DNA of 50,297 nucleotides from Roseovarius sp. MMSF_3359. GTDB lineage: Bacteria > Pseudomonadota > Alphaproteobacteria > Rhodobacterales > Rhodobacteraceae. This document shows, piece by piece, positions 1-8,598 of the stretch. Within the stretch, counting starts at the first letter, position 1. Every line of letters begins with the position of its first letter. The notes beneath the pieces are model-generated. The model saw only the letters and a list, made by a program, of their open reading frames with translations. It did not search any database and was not told the origin of the DNA. The stretch lies in the NCBI RefSeq assembly GCF_030733385.1, contig NZ_JASHJC010000022.1, positions 1 through 50,297 of the forward strand, read 5' to 3'. Position numbers and translations under genes: made by a program.

Positions 1-99
1 CTTGCGGGCGGTCTGGCGATCGCGCGGCGGCCTACGGCCTTGATTCCGCGCGGGAGGTGAAAGTCGAACGGCAGCTTCGTCCGCAATGCGGATGCGCGA

Positions 100-1611
100 T
101 TACAACCCCAGCTTGGCGCTGACGATCTGGTTGACCGCCTTGGGGTTGGCCTTGCCACCGGTGGCTTTCATCACCTGACCAACGAACCAGCCCGCCAGTT
201 TCGGGTTCTGCTTGGCTTTTTCGACTTGGGCGGGGTTATCGGCGATGATCTGGTCCACCGCTGCTTCGATCGCGTCGGTATCGGTGACCTGTTTCATGCC
301 ACGTTCTTCGACAATCTGCGCTGGGTCACCGCCTTCGGTATAGACGATTTCAAACAGATCCTTGGCGATCTTGCCCGAGATGGCGTCAGAGGCGATGAGG
401 TCGATGATCCCGCCCAGTTGCGCGGGGCTGACCGGGCTTTCAGCAATATCGTGATCGTCCTTTTTCAACCGGCCAAACAGCTCGTTGATGACCCAGTTGG
501 CGGTGAGCTTGCCATCGCGCCCCCCGGCGGCCTCTTCGAAATAGGCCGCATTGGCCACATCGGCGGTCAGCACGTTGGCGTCATATTCAGACAGACCGAA
601 TTCACCCATGAACCGGGCCTTTTTCTCGTCCGGCAGTTCGGGCAGTGACGCGGCAATGTCATCCACCCAAGCCTGCTCAATCTCCAGAGGCAGCAGGTCG
701 GGGTCGGGGAAGTAACGGTAATCATGCGCCTCTTCCTTGGAGCGCATCGAACGGGTCTCGTTCTTGTCCGGATCGTAGAGCCGGGTTTCCTGCGTGACCT
801 CGCCGCCCGCCTCGACAATCGCGATCTGGCGGCGCGCCTCGTAGTCGATGGCCGCCTGAATGAAGCGCATGGAGTTCATGTTCTTGATCTCGCAGCGGGT
901 GCCGAGATGGCTGAAATCGCCGGTTTCACGGTATTTCTCGTAAGCGCCGGGCAGGCAGATGCTGACATTCACATCGGCCCGCAGGTTGCCGTTCTGCATG
1001 TTGCCATCACAGGTGCCAAGATAGCGCAAAATCTGGCGCAGCTTGGTCACGTATGCGGCAGCTTCCTCGGGGCCGCGGATATCGGGGCGCGAGACGATTT
1101 CCATCAGCGCCACACCGGTACGGTTCAAGTCCACGAAGGACATGTTGGGGTCCATGTCGTGGATCGACTTGCCGGCGTCCTGCTCCATATGAATGCGTTC
1201 GACCCGGACCAAGCGGGCGATGCCCGGCTCCATATCGACAAGGATTTCGCCTTCACCCACCAGCGGCTCGTAAAGCTGTGAAATCTGGTAACCCTGCGGC
1301 AGGTCGGGATAGAAGTAGTTTTTGCGGTCAAAGGCCGATTTCAGGTTGATCTCTGCCTTGAGGCCCAGACCGGTGCGCACGGCCTGTTCCACGCAAAACT
1401 CATTGATGACCGGCAGCATGCCGGGCATGGCCGCATCGACAAAGGCCACGTTCGCGTTCGGCTCGGCGCCGAAACGGGTCGAAGCGCCGGAAAAGAGCTT
1501 GGCATTCGACGAGACCTGCGCGTGCACTTCCATGCCGATCACGAGTTCCCAATCGTGCTTCGCGCCGGCAATCACCTTGGGTTTCGGGCTCTCATAGGTC
1601 AGGTCAAGCAT
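100..1611 (-). CDS. gatB: Asp-tRNA(Asn)/Glu-tRNA(Gln) amidotransferase subunit B
   Basis: The 503-residue product is GatB, the subunit of the GatCAB complex that binds mischarged tRNA and activates it while GatA supplies ammonia, giving Gln-tRNA(Gln) or Asn-tRNA(Asn). The family signature is clear: the N-terminal block [20 protein letters not shown], then [20 protein letters not shown], then the [10 protein letters not shown] block. The C-terminal helical and YqeY-like tail ends in the usual KxNPKxxNQ form. Length is normal for the family. GatC and GatA are not adjacent. The presence of GatB agrees with gltX at 42459, because alphaproteobacteria generally make Gln-tRNA through this indirect route. 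The 99 bases downstream, to the window edge, hold no gene I can support. Confidence 0.97.
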   Translation of the reverse strand: MLDLTYESPKPKVIAGAKHDWELVIGMEVHAQVSSNAKLFSGASTRFGAEPNANVAFVDAAMPGMLPVINEFCVEQAVRTGLGLKAEINLKSAFDRKNYFYPDLPQGYQISQLYEPLVGEGEILVDMEPGIARLVRVERIHMEQDAGKSIHDMDPNMSFVDLNRTGVALMEIVSRPDIRGPEEAAAYVTKLRQILRYLGTCDGNMQNGNLRADVNVSICLPGAYEKYRETGDFSHLGTRCEIKNMNSMRFIQAAIDYEARRQIAIVEAGGEVTQETRLYDPDKNETRSMRSKEEAHDYRYFPDPDLLPLEIEQAWVDDIAASLPELPDEKKARFMGEFGLSEYDANVLTADVANAAYFEEAAGGRDGKLTANWVINELFGRLKKDDHDIAESPVSPAQLGGIIDLIASDAISGKIAKDLFEIVYTEGGDPAQIVEERGMKQVTDTDAIEAAVDQIIADNPAQVEKAKQNPKLAGWFVGQVMKATGGKANPKAVNQIVSAKLGL

Positions 1612-1771
1612 GGTTTCGGCCTTTTCGTTTTCCTGTCGCGGTTCTATGCCAGCCCCCCGCCGCGGGCAAGAGGGTGGAAACCTATTGTTTCCGTAACATA
1701 GCTGCTGTTTCTGCTGGTATCGGGTGCGGCTCCCGTCTTACTAAACCATGGGAAGAATCGGAGAGTTTGAG

Positions 1772-3256
1772 TTGCCTAATCTTTTTGGAACGAAATGGGG
1801 GAATCCGACAATCGGAACCTCCGGGGGAACAGTGACGTGGAGTATTGCAGGTGCGTTTGAATCGCTGCTGAATTTCGGCATTTTCACGCGGTCGGTGAAC
1901 GGCAGCAGCTTCATGAATTTCAATTTCACGCAGGAAATCGAGAATGCCTTCGCCCAATGGGCGAGATTCGGCAATATCAAGTTCCAGCAGGTTCCCGATG
2001 GCGGTGGTCCCGCGGGCGGCAATGATGATGGCGACATCAGGCTGTTCTTCGGCCATCTGCCCGGGCGGACGCTCGGACTGGGCGCGTTCCCGAGCAATAC
2101 CGATTTCGGCGGTGACATCCTCCTGGATGTGCGCAACATCTATAACACCAACCGCGAGATATTCCGTGCGCTGGTGCTGCACGAAATCGGTCATGCCCTG
2201 GGCCTGGACCATGTGGAGCGGGATTCAATCCTGACGCCGGTCTTGAACCCGAACATAACCCGCCTGCAGCGTGACGACCGCGACGGCATTCGCCAGCTTT
2301 ACGGTGATCCCGATATCGCGCCATCTTTCACGATCAAGGGTTTTGGCGTCTATCGGCTGGCGGCCAAGAACAACGACTTCATCGTGCAGGGCAACGGCCA
2401 GAAAAACATCATCGTCGGGACCGGCGGCAACGATACGCTGGATGGCGGTGCCAATAATGACCGGCTGATCGGTGGCTGGGGTGCGGACGATCTGCGCGGT
2501 GGTACCGGGCACGATTTCCTGATCGGACGGGCAGGTGCGGACAGGCTCGATGGTGGCGACGGGTTCGACACCGCGGATTACCGCCATTCGACCACCGGCA
2601 TTGTCCTCGACATGCTGCAACCCACGGGGACAGGTGGCGATGCCAATGGCGATGTCCTCATTAGCATCGAAAAGATCATCGGCTCGCGCCGTGGCGATAC
2701 GATCATGGCGGACAATAACGACAACCGTATCGTCAGCCTGAATGGCTGGGATCTTGTCGACGGGCGCGGTGGCAATGACTTCATTAGCGGTTTCTTCGGA
2801 AATGACACGCTGATCGGTGGGACGGGCGATGACACCTTGCATGGCGAGGGTGGCAGTGACCTTCTGCAGGGGGGCGACGATAATGACGTCCTGATCGGAT
2901 CACGCGGCAATGACACGTTGGAAGGTGGCGACGGGGATGATTTCCTGCGCGGTGGCTTCAACAATGACGTGATCAACGGCGGTGCCGGAAACGATGACCT
3001 GAAGGGCAACCAGAATAACGATGTCTTTGTCTTCGCGGATGGTCACGGCAGCGATACCGTCGGCGATTTCAACGTCCGGAGCCGTTGGGAATTTATCGAC
3101 CTGAGCGGTGTGACCGCGCTGGACGACTTTGCTGATGTGCAGGCAGCGGCCACAGACACGGCGAATGGTCTTCTGATCGACACTGGCGGGGGCGACTCGA
3201 TCCTGATCAGCAATGTTCGGCTGAACATGCTGGGTGCTGACGACTTCCTTTTCTAG
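1772..3256 (+). CDS. Secreted matrixin-type zinc metalloprotease with RTX repeats (paralogue 1)
   Basis: A predicted extracellular calcium-dependent metalloprotease of 494 residues. Residues 1-175 form a matrixin-like (M10) domain with the zinc motif HEIGHALGLDH at 137-147. From about residue 210 there are RTX-type glycine/aspartate nonapeptides (forms of GGxGxDxLxGG) that should fold as calcium beta-rolls, and the last ~75 residues resemble a type I secretion signal ending DDFLF. There is no N-terminal signal peptide. I chose TTG 1772 because GGAGAG lies 6 bases upstream and the protein then starts PNLFGTKWG, aligning with the ATG start of the next paralogue. An in-frame ATG at 1748 adds 8 residues but has no ribosome site. 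Oddity: the Met-turn position after the zinc motif reads SILTP, with Leu where Met is expected. Confidence 0.88.
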   Translation: MPNLFGTKWGNPTIGTSGGTVTWSIAGAFESLLNFGIFTRSVNGSSFMNFNFTQEIENAFAQWARFGNIKFQQVPDGGGPAGGNDDGDIRLFFGHLPGRTLGLGAFPSNTDFGGDILLDVRNIYNTNREIFRALVLHEIGHALGLDHVERDSILTPVLNPNITRLQRDDRDGIRQLYGDPDIAPSFTIKGFGVYRLAAKNNDFIVQGNGQKNIIVGTGGNDTLDGGANNDRLIGGWGADDLRGGTGHDFLIGRAGADRLDGGDGFDTADYRHSTTGIVLDMLQPTGTGGDANGDVLISIEKIIGSRRGDTIMADNNDNRIVSLNGWDLVDGRGGNDFISGFFGNDTLIGGTGDDTLHGEGGSDLLQGGDDNDVLIGSRGNDTLEGGDGDDFLRGGFNNDVINGGAGNDDLKGNQNNDVFVFADGHGSDTVGDFNVRSRWEFIDLSGVTALDDFADVQAAATDTANGLLIDTGGGDSILISNVRLNMLGADDFLF

Positions 3257-3272
3257 GGATCAAACCCCGTCA

Positions 3273-3289
3273 CTCTACTTTTGGTAGAG
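3273..3289 (+). terminator. Hairpin after protease 1
   Basis: CTCTAC and GTAGAG pair around a 5-base loop, 17 bases after the protease 1 stop. No clear T-run follows, so this is a weak terminator or mRNA 3'-end structure at best. Confidence 0.3.
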
Positions 3290-3479
3290 CGTTTCGGCGG
3301 GATTTCGCGGAAAAGCAGGCGGAGGGGAGTTTCGCTTGCTTTCCTTCCTTTGCTCTGCGACGCGGTGCTCTTATTCTTGGGGACCGTCGGGGACTAAGCG
3401 TGGATTTTCGCAAATCCGCCGGCGGGTCGGCTTTGACGGTGCTTTTTGACCGGGCCGACGCTGATGACGGAGAAAAGAG

Positions 3480-4967
3480 ATGCCGAACCTGGTGGGGACC
3501 AAGTGGGGTGCAAACGGCAATGGTAATCCCGGCGGCGTGATTACGTGGAGCCTGGCAGGTGGTGGCGAAGGCATTGGCCGCTTCGGGGTCGCGGGGCGAT
3601 CCGTCAACCCCGAGAGCTTTCTGAATTTCGATTTCCGACAGGTGGTCAGCGATGCGTTCGCGGAATGGTCGACCTATGGTGATATCGAATTTGTCCAGGT
3701 CGAGGACAGGGGCGGCGCGGCCGGTGCCAATTTCATCGCGGACATTCGTATCTTTTTCGGGTCGATCCCCGGCTCGACCATTGGATGGGCCTATTTCCCG
3801 ACGCGCCACACCAGCGCCATTGCCGGCGATATCCTGATCGACAGCCTGAGCTCGTTCAACACCAACCAGACACAGTTTCGCGGTCTCATCATCCACGAGA
3901 TCGGCCACGCGCTTGGCCTTGGGCATGTGTTCGGCGGCTCGGTCATGACGCCGCAGATTTCCCTGGCGACCCTGCAAGCCGACGATATCGACGGCATTCA
4001 GCAGATCTACGGGGTGCAGGACGGTGCCGACCCGGTCTTGAACGTCAGAGGCGGCGGTCGGTTCAACATTCTCGAAGGTCTTGACGACCTGACCGTTCAG
4101 GGCAACGCCCGCAACAATGTAATCATCGGCGCCGATGGGGATGAGACCATCAACGGCGGATCCGGGGCCGATCGGCTCAGGGGCAAGGATGGCGCCGACG
4201 AACTGAACGGCGGCAATGGCAGCGATACGCTTGGTGGTGGCGCCGGGGCCGATGTGATGAACGGCGGCTGGGGCAACGACGTGGCGGATTACGGCGATTC
4301 CGCCAGTGCGATCGTTCTCGACCTGCTGGCGGCGTCGGGCACCGCGGGTGACGCCCTGGGCGACACGTTGATCAGCATCGAGCGGATTTTCGGCAGCCTG
4401 CATGGCGATACCATTCTTGGGGACAACGACAACAACTTCATTGCCGGCGGTGGCGGCGCGGATACCCTCGAGGGGCGTGGCGGCAACGATGTGTTGAAGG
4501 GCAATGCGGGTTTTGACGTCCTGATCGGCGATGACGGCAATGACTTTCTTGTCGGGCATTCGGGGGCGGACCTGCTGCAGGGTGGAAATGACAATGACAC
4601 CCTGCGTGGCGGTGATGCGAATGACACGCTTGAAGGGGATGCCGGTAATGATGTGCTCGCCGGTGGCATCGGCGCCGACATCATCGACGGCGGGAGTGGC
4701 AATGACTGGTTGAACGGTGGCCTTGGCGGCGACCGGTTTGTCTTCGCCGACGGTCATGGCGATGACACCATACGCGGCTTCAACGTGGCCAGCAGGAACG
4801 AATTCATCGACCTGAGCGGTGTGAGCGCGCTTAACAGCCTGGCGGATGTCCGGGCGGCGGCGACCAACACGCTCAACGGTGTGCGGATTGATACTGGCGG
4901 GGGCGACTCGATCCTCGTCTTCGGGATCGGTTTGAATGCCCTGGGAGCGGATGAATTCCTGTTCTGA
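3480..4967 (+). CDS. Secreted matrixin-type zinc metalloprotease with RTX repeats (paralogue 2)
   Basis: A 495-residue paralogue of the preceding gene with the same plan. The M10-like catalytic domain carries HEIGHALGLGH at 139-149 and a canonical Met-turn, GSVMTP, shortly after. A long RTX nonapeptide array follows, and the C-terminal module ends DEFLF, as expected for type I secretion cargo. The ATG start is supported by GGAGAA 5 bases upstream. The N-terminus PNLVGTKWG, the RTX block containing SIERIFGSLHGDTI and the final module all align with paralogue 1, so this pair comes from tandem duplication. The 223 bases between the two genes contain a hairpin and probably a separate promoter, although I see no convincing -35/-10 pair. 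The peptide substrates are unknown. Confidence 0.9.
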   Translation: MPNLVGTKWGANGNGNPGGVITWSLAGGGEGIGRFGVAGRSVNPESFLNFDFRQVVSDAFAEWSTYGDIEFVQVEDRGGAAGANFIADIRIFFGSIPGSTIGWAYFPTRHTSAIAGDILIDSLSSFNTNQTQFRGLIIHEIGHALGLGHVFGGSVMTPQISLATLQADDIDGIQQIYGVQDGADPVLNVRGGGRFNILEGLDDLTVQGNARNNVIIGADGDETINGGSGADRLRGKDGADELNGGNGSDTLGGGAGADVMNGGWGNDVADYGDSASAIVLDLLAASGTAGDALGDTLISIERIFGSLHGDTILGDNDNNFIAGGGGADTLEGRGGNDVLKGNAGFDVLIGDDGNDFLVGHSGADLLQGGNDNDTLRGGDANDTLEGDAGNDVLAGGIGADIIDGGSGNDWLNGGLGGDRFVFADGHGDDTIRGFNVASRNEFIDLSGVSALNSLADVRAAATNTLNGVRIDTGGGDSILVFGIGLNALGADEFLF

Positions 4968-4979
4968 ACATCCTTAGCA

Positions 4980-4996
4980 GGAAACAGCCTGTTTCC
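4980..4996 (+). terminator. Hairpin after protease 2
   Basis: GGAAACA and TGTTTCC pair around the loop GCC, 13 bases after the stop. There is no T-run, so termination is uncertain. Confidence 0.3.
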
Positions 4997-5260
4997 GGTC
5001 GGGAATAGATCGCCCGTTGCCTTGCCCATAACTGCAAGAACAGCCTCGAAAGATTCACGAGAATCACCGGTTTTTGACCGATTTTGAAGCGAACCGCTGC
5101 CCCGACGGCAGCGGACCCGTCACTTTCCAAAATCGAAACTTGCGCAAATTACGGCCAAGCCGTGGCGATTCGAGCATATTTCCGCCCTTTTTGGTTAATA
5201 GATCGGTCTTCGCTGGCGGATTCCCGCAGGCGCCGAAGGAGACGATGCGAAGGTTGTTGA

Positions 5261-5280
5261 GTGACGTGTTGTGACGTGTT
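5261..5280. repeat. Perfect tandem 10-bp direct repeat
   Basis: Two adjacent identical copies of GTGACGTGTT, one helical turn apart, lie upstream of protease 3. This could be a regulator half-site pair on one DNA face or the product of replication slippage. Confidence 0.6.
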
Positions 5281-5327
5281 TAGCACTGTTCTTGGGATGA
5301 ACGACAAGAAGCATTGAGGTGTCAGAA

Positions 5328-6620
5328 TTGGCAAATGTAGTAGGAACGAAATGGGGGAGCAGCACACTTGGTACCGCAGGAGGCACAGTCACCTGGAGTA
5401 TCGTAGGCGCTGGAGTAGACATTTCGCGCTTTGGCGTAAGCACAAAAACGTCGGTCTCGGGGAGCTCATTTCTCGACTATAACTTCACCCAGGTCATCGC
5501 CGGCGCATTCGCGCAGTGGTCGAAATACGGGGACATCGAATTCAAGCAGGTTGCCGATGGCGGTGGCGCTGCAGGGGTCGGCAAGGACGCCGATATCCGC
5601 ATCTTTTTCGGCGAAATTCCGGGCAGCACCGCGGGCTATGCCTTCTACCCGTCGTCATATGGATCGGCGATCGCCGGTGACGTGTTGCTCGACACGCTGG
5701 ATAGGTTCAACAACGACCAGGCGCTTTTCGAAGCCGTCGTGCTGCACGAGCTTGGTCACTCGCTTGGCCTGGGCCATGTGAGCGGCAATTCGATCATGAC
5801 AGCGACGGTGCGCAAGATCGGCCTTCAGGCGGATGATATCGCGGGCATTCAACAGATTTACGGCGTTCAGGACGACGCGCCTGCGCCGCCGCCGGACAAT
5901 GGCGATAATGACAATACCGGTGGCAATGACCACGACCATGATCATGACCACGATCACGATCATGACCACAATCCGGATCCGCAGCCGCCGACACCTCCGG
6001 CACCGCCTGCGCCTCCGACACCGCCGGCCCCTCCGGCACCGGACCCCGATGATGGCGGGCAGCGCCTGGTCGGCACAAGTTCCGGCGACACGATCCGTGG
6101 CACCGAGGGCGAGGACACGATGATCGGGCGATCCGGTTTCGATCGGCTCTATGGCGGTAATGGCGATGACCGTATCGAAGGCGGTGACGATCGCGACAAG
6201 CTCTATGGTCAGAACGGTGCCGACGATCTGCGTGGCGGAGACGGCAAAGACCTGCTGAAAGGCGGCCGTGGCTTCGACAAGCTCGACGGTGGTGACCAAA
6301 ACGACGTTCTGCGCGGTGAATGGGGCGAAGATACCCTTGATGGTGGCGCCGGTGACGACTGGATGCATGGTGGCAGCCATGCGGATATCTTCGTCTTCGA
6401 CGATAACAACGGGATCGATTCGATCCGGGATTTCAACGCCCGCAATTCGAGCGAAAAGATCGACCTCAGCGCGCATAGCCGATTTGACAACTTCCAGGAT
6501 GTCCGCGACGCGGCGCATCAGCATAACAAGCACACCATCATTGATACTGGCGGTGGTGACATGATCTTCCTGTCATTCGTGAAGCTGAGCGATCTGGATG
6601 CCAGCGACTTCATCTTCTGA
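5328..6620 (+). CDS. Secreted matrixin-type zinc metalloprotease with HD/proline linker and RTX repeats (paralogue 3)
   Basis: A 430-residue third paralogue. The M10-like domain has HELGHSLGLGH at 140-150 and the Met-turn NSIMTA. At about residues 200-240 a low-complexity linker carries an alternating His-Asp run followed by a Pro/Ala/Thr-rich stretch. A shorter RTX array and a C-terminal module ending SDFIF come next. I chose TTG 5328 because GAGGTG sits 6 bases upstream and the N-terminus ANVVGTKWG then aligns with both paralogues. GTG at 5319 is the alternative and adds three residues. Its C-terminal module is closer to that of the CAP/RTX protein at 26437 (both contain FQDVRDAA) than to paralogues 1 and 2. 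It is probably exported by the same type I system. A strong terminator follows. Confidence 0.9.
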   Translation: MANVVGTKWGSSTLGTAGGTVTWSIVGAGVDISRFGVSTKTSVSGSSFLDYNFTQVIAGAFAQWSKYGDIEFKQVADGGGAAGVGKDADIRIFFGEIPGSTAGYAFYPSSYGSAIAGDVLLDTLDRFNNDQALFEAVVLHELGHSLGLGHVSGNSIMTATVRKIGLQADDIAGIQQIYGVQDDAPAPPPDNGDNDNTGGNDHDHDHDHDHDHDHNPDPQPPTPPAPPAPPTPPAPPAPDPDDGGQRLVGTSSGDTIRGTEGEDTMIGRSGFDRLYGGNGDDRIEGGDDRDKLYGQNGADDLRGGDGKDLLKGGRGFDKLDGGDQNDVLRGEWGEDTLDGGAGDDWMHGGSHADIFVFDDNNGIDSIRDFNARNSSEKIDLSAHSRFDNFQDVRDAAHQHNKHTIIDTGGGDMIFLSFVKLSDLDASDFIF

Positions 6621-6658
6621 AGATCACGGCGCCTTCCTAGCGCACCCCTGAAACTGCG

Positions 6659-6697
6659 AACGCGCGCGTCCTTGATCGACGCGCGCGTTTGGTTTTT
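6659..6697 (+). terminator. Strong intrinsic terminator after protease 3
   Basis: A perfect 12-bp stem (AACGCGCGCGTC with GACGCGCGCGTT) with a 7-base loop is followed by T-rich TGGTTTTT. It lies between the convergent protease 3 and the minus-strand membrane protein gene. Confidence 0.85.
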
Positions 6698-6739
6698 GGG
6701 GGCGCAGGCAGGCCAGGATTGCCCCGGCCTGCCGCGTCA

Positions 6740-7474
6740 TCAGGCCGCCGCCGGTATTGCGGAGGAGTGGCGGAGCCTGCTGATCAAGATCAGGTGGAAA
6801 GCCAGGAATATTGGTACGAAGAAGCCGGGAAACAGGGCAAGGGGATGCAGGTTGATGATGTTGGGTGCCTCATGCGCCCAAAGATGCGCGAAGCCTTCCG
6901 AGGTGGTGATGCCCATGAAAACGGCCACGACAAAATCGCCGATGCCGATCACATTGGCCTGGACCAGTTTGCGCCGCGCATCGGGCGCGTTTCGGCGCAC
7001 AGCCTGCCACGCCTGATACCCTGCGATACCCGCCCAGATATCGCCCAGTCCCGCAAGCAGGGCAAATTGCCAGGGGATCACGCCCGCGGCCCATCCCAGC
7101 AGGAAAAGCGCCCCCATGACGCGGGGGATCTGGAACGCCGCAAGCAGGCCGAGATCCAACCGGTCGGTCACGGCCCGTCCGATCGCCGTTAGTCTTGCCA
7201 GGGCCCAGAGTGTGAACGCCCCGCCAAAAAGGAACGCCAACACGATGGGCGGTTCAGCCAGCGTTGCCGGGACATTGAAGACATTGGTCTGCGACATGTG
7301 GTTGGCGATCGCATACCACGCCCCGAGCAGGATCGCCGGTACAAGAACGGCCACCCGCGTCTCGGTCGGGGATAGGCTGGCCTGCGTGGCGCCCATGGTC
7401 ACGAGTGCAACCGCCAGCGCCGGCAAGAGCACAGCGAAGAAATGGACATACCCAAGAAAGAAAACGTCAAGCAT
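6740..7474 (-). CDS. Multi-pass membrane protein of unknown function, HxlR-linked
   Basis: A 244-residue, strongly hydrophobic protein with about seven predicted membrane segments, for example near residues 4-25, 43-60, 74-93, 115-137, 150-163, 190-203 and 218-236. I do not recognise a named domain. A soluble loop rich in Arg/Lys sits near residues 165-185. The ATG has AAGGAG 7 bases upstream. It is divergent from an HxlR regulator across a 90-base gap with a palindrome overlapping both possible -10 boxes, so it is the likely target of that regulator. HxlR regulators often control adjacent genes for electrophile or redox stress. That role for this protein is inference. Confidence 0.75.
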   Translation of the reverse strand: MLDVFFLGYVHFFAVLLPALAVALVTMGATQASLSPTETRVAVLVPAILLGAWYAIANHMSQTNVFNVPATLAEPPIVLAFLFGGAFTLWALARLTAIGRAVTDRLDLGLLAAFQIPRVMGALFLLGWAAGVIPWQFALLAGLGDIWAGIAGYQAWQAVRRNAPDARRKLVQANVIGIGDFVVAVFMGITTSEGFAHLWAHEAPNIINLHPLALFPGFFVPIFLAFHLILISRLRHSSAIPAAA

Positions 7475-7511
7475 AGCGAACTCCTTATTCGATACGTTTT
7501 AGCTAGTAACT

Positions 7512-7525
7512 ACTATAATTATAGT
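7512..7525. promoter_or_regulatory. Palindromic operator overlapping divergent -10 boxes
   Basis: ACTATAATTATAGT is a perfect 14-bp palindrome. It contains the sigma-70 -10 consensus TATAAT on the plus strand (7514-7519) and, by symmetry, on the minus strand (plus positions 7518-7523). No good -35 is visible on either side. It is the probable HxlR binding site controlling both divergent genes. Confidence 0.6.
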
Positions 7526-7563
7526 CAATTCACATTTTGAACAAACGCGCTATATTGTCCTCC

Positions 7564-7887
7564 ATGGCAAAGCGTAGTCGCGATAACTGCCCCATTTTGC
7601 GGGCAACAAATTTCATTGGAGATCAATGGTCTATCCTTATCCTGCGGGAGTTTTTCCTCGAAGGTGCGCGGCGTTTTCAGGACCTGCAGGATGTGCTGAA
7701 TGTGTCGCCCAATACGCTGTCGGGCCGTTTGAAACGCCTCGAATCAGGCGGCATACTTGTGCGCCATCAATACTCCACCAACCCGCCGCGTTCGGAATAT
7801 CGCCTGACCGACAAGGGCAGGGCATTGGCGCCGGTCATGAACGCCCTGCATGATTGGGGCACGGCCCATACCGATGACTTGCCGTGA
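7564..7887 (+). CDS. HxlR-family winged-helix transcriptional regulator
   Basis: A 107-residue HxlR/MarR-type regulator. The N-terminal block DNCPILRATNFIGDQWSILI with a conserved early Cys, the helix-turn-helix region around VLNVSPNTLSGRLKRLESGG, and the wing ending YRLTDKGRALAPV are typical. The Cys near residue 7 is the position used for electrophile sensing in some relatives. ATG 7564 gives the usual family N-terminus. An upstream TTG at 7537 would add nine residues that the family lacks. The ribosome site is weak. It is divergent from the membrane protein gene, and the HD-domain gene starts 3 bases after its stop, which suggests co-transcription. Confidence 0.9.
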   Translation: MAKRSRDNCPILRATNFIGDQWSILILREFFLEGARRFQDLQDVLNVSPNTLSGRLKRLESGGILVRHQYSTNPPRSEYRLTDKGRALAPVMNALHDWGTAHTDDLP

Positions 7888-7890
7888 TCG

Positions 7891-8589
7891 ATGCGCGCCA
7901 AATTGCGGCGGCATGACGGTATGATTGATCCCACCTGTTTCGCGCCACATGAACGGATCGCGGGCGATTTGCTCCCGGTCATAGCGGAGGCCGCGGAGGA
8001 TGGTTCTCATGATCTTGGCCACATCCTGAGGGTCTGGCGCAACGTGCAGCGGATTTCCCGGGCGGAAGGCGGGGATCAGGAGATCCTCGTGGCTGCCACG
8101 ATCCTGCACGATTGCGTGGCTGTTTCCAAAAACACTCCTCAACGATCGTCGGCATCCGCTCTTGCGGCGCAAAAGGCGAGTGATGCGTTGCGGACGCTTG
8201 GGTGGCCGGAGGACAGGATCAGGAGCGTGTACCATGCTATTGAAGCACATAGCTTTTCCGCCGACATCATGCCGCAGACCGTCGAGGCGATGATCCTTCA
8301 GGATGCGGACCGTCTCGACGCAATTGGCCATATCGGCATCGCGCGATGCTTCTACGTGGCCGGGCGGCTTGGCACGGGTCTCTATGACCCGGACGACCCG
8401 AGGGCGGAAAACAGGACGCTCGATGACCGGCGATTTGCCATTGACCATTTCAGGACGAAGCTGTTGCGGCTTTCGACGTCATTTCAGACGGCAACGGGTC
8501 GGGCGCTGGCGGCTGAACGTCACAAGGTGATGTGCGCGTTTCTTGATGGGCTCGAGGCTGAAATTGCGGTGCAGGCGGACACCCCGTGA
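7891..8589 (+). CDS. HD-domain phosphohydrolase-like protein
   Basis: A 232-residue protein of the HD superfamily of metal-dependent phosphohydrolases. The conserved metal ligands appear in order: His in HDLGHILRVW, the HD pair in AATILHDCVAV, and the distal Asp in LQDADRLDAIGHIG. This resembles the YedJ-type group of predicted hydrolases, whose substrates are poorly known. The start is uncertain. ATG 7891 follows the HxlR stop by 3 bases, and ATG 7921 would give a 222-residue form beginning IDPTCFAPHERI. Close spacing with the HxlR gene suggests a two-gene operon. It converges on the next gene with a 9-base gap. Confidence 0.82.
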   Translation: MRAKLRRHDGMIDPTCFAPHERIAGDLLPVIAEAAEDGSHDLGHILRVWRNVQRISRAEGGDQEILVAATILHDCVAVSKNTPQRSSASALAAQKASDALRTLGWPEDRIRSVYHAIEAHSFSADIMPQTVEAMILQDADRLDAIGHIGIARCFYVAGRLGTGLYDPDDPRAENRTLDDRRFAIDHFRTKLLRLSTSFQTATGRALAAERHKVMCAFLDGLEAEIAVQADTP

Positions 8590-8598
8590 CCGATTGGA

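Larger units (their letters stand above)
4968..5327. other. Intergenic region between proteases 2 and 3
   Basis: This 360-base stretch has no gene I support. It contains a hairpin just after the protease 2 stop (4980-4996), the 8-base palindrome TTGCGCAA at 5140-5147, and a perfect tandem repeat of GTGACGTGTT at 5261-5280, about 50 bases before the protease 3 start. The promoter for protease 3 probably lies here. A 66-codon frame at 5074-5274 has no family resemblance and no ribosome site. Confidence 0.5.

Noticed and set aside
1..60. Possible C-terminal tail of a plus-strand gene (frame 1, ends TGA at 58-60)
   Set aside because: Nineteen codons are too few to judge, and two other frames are equally open at the edge.
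2409..3010. Short DNA repeats that might be taken for a CRISPR or satellite array
   Set aside because: They are the codons of RTX nonapeptides in a continuous reading frame, with no uniform spacers. The same holds at 4120-4730, 6075-6370 and 26660-27110.
5074..5274. Possible 66-codon gene upstream of protease 3
   Set aside because: There is no ribosome site and no family resemblance, and it overlaps the region with repeat and promoter features.
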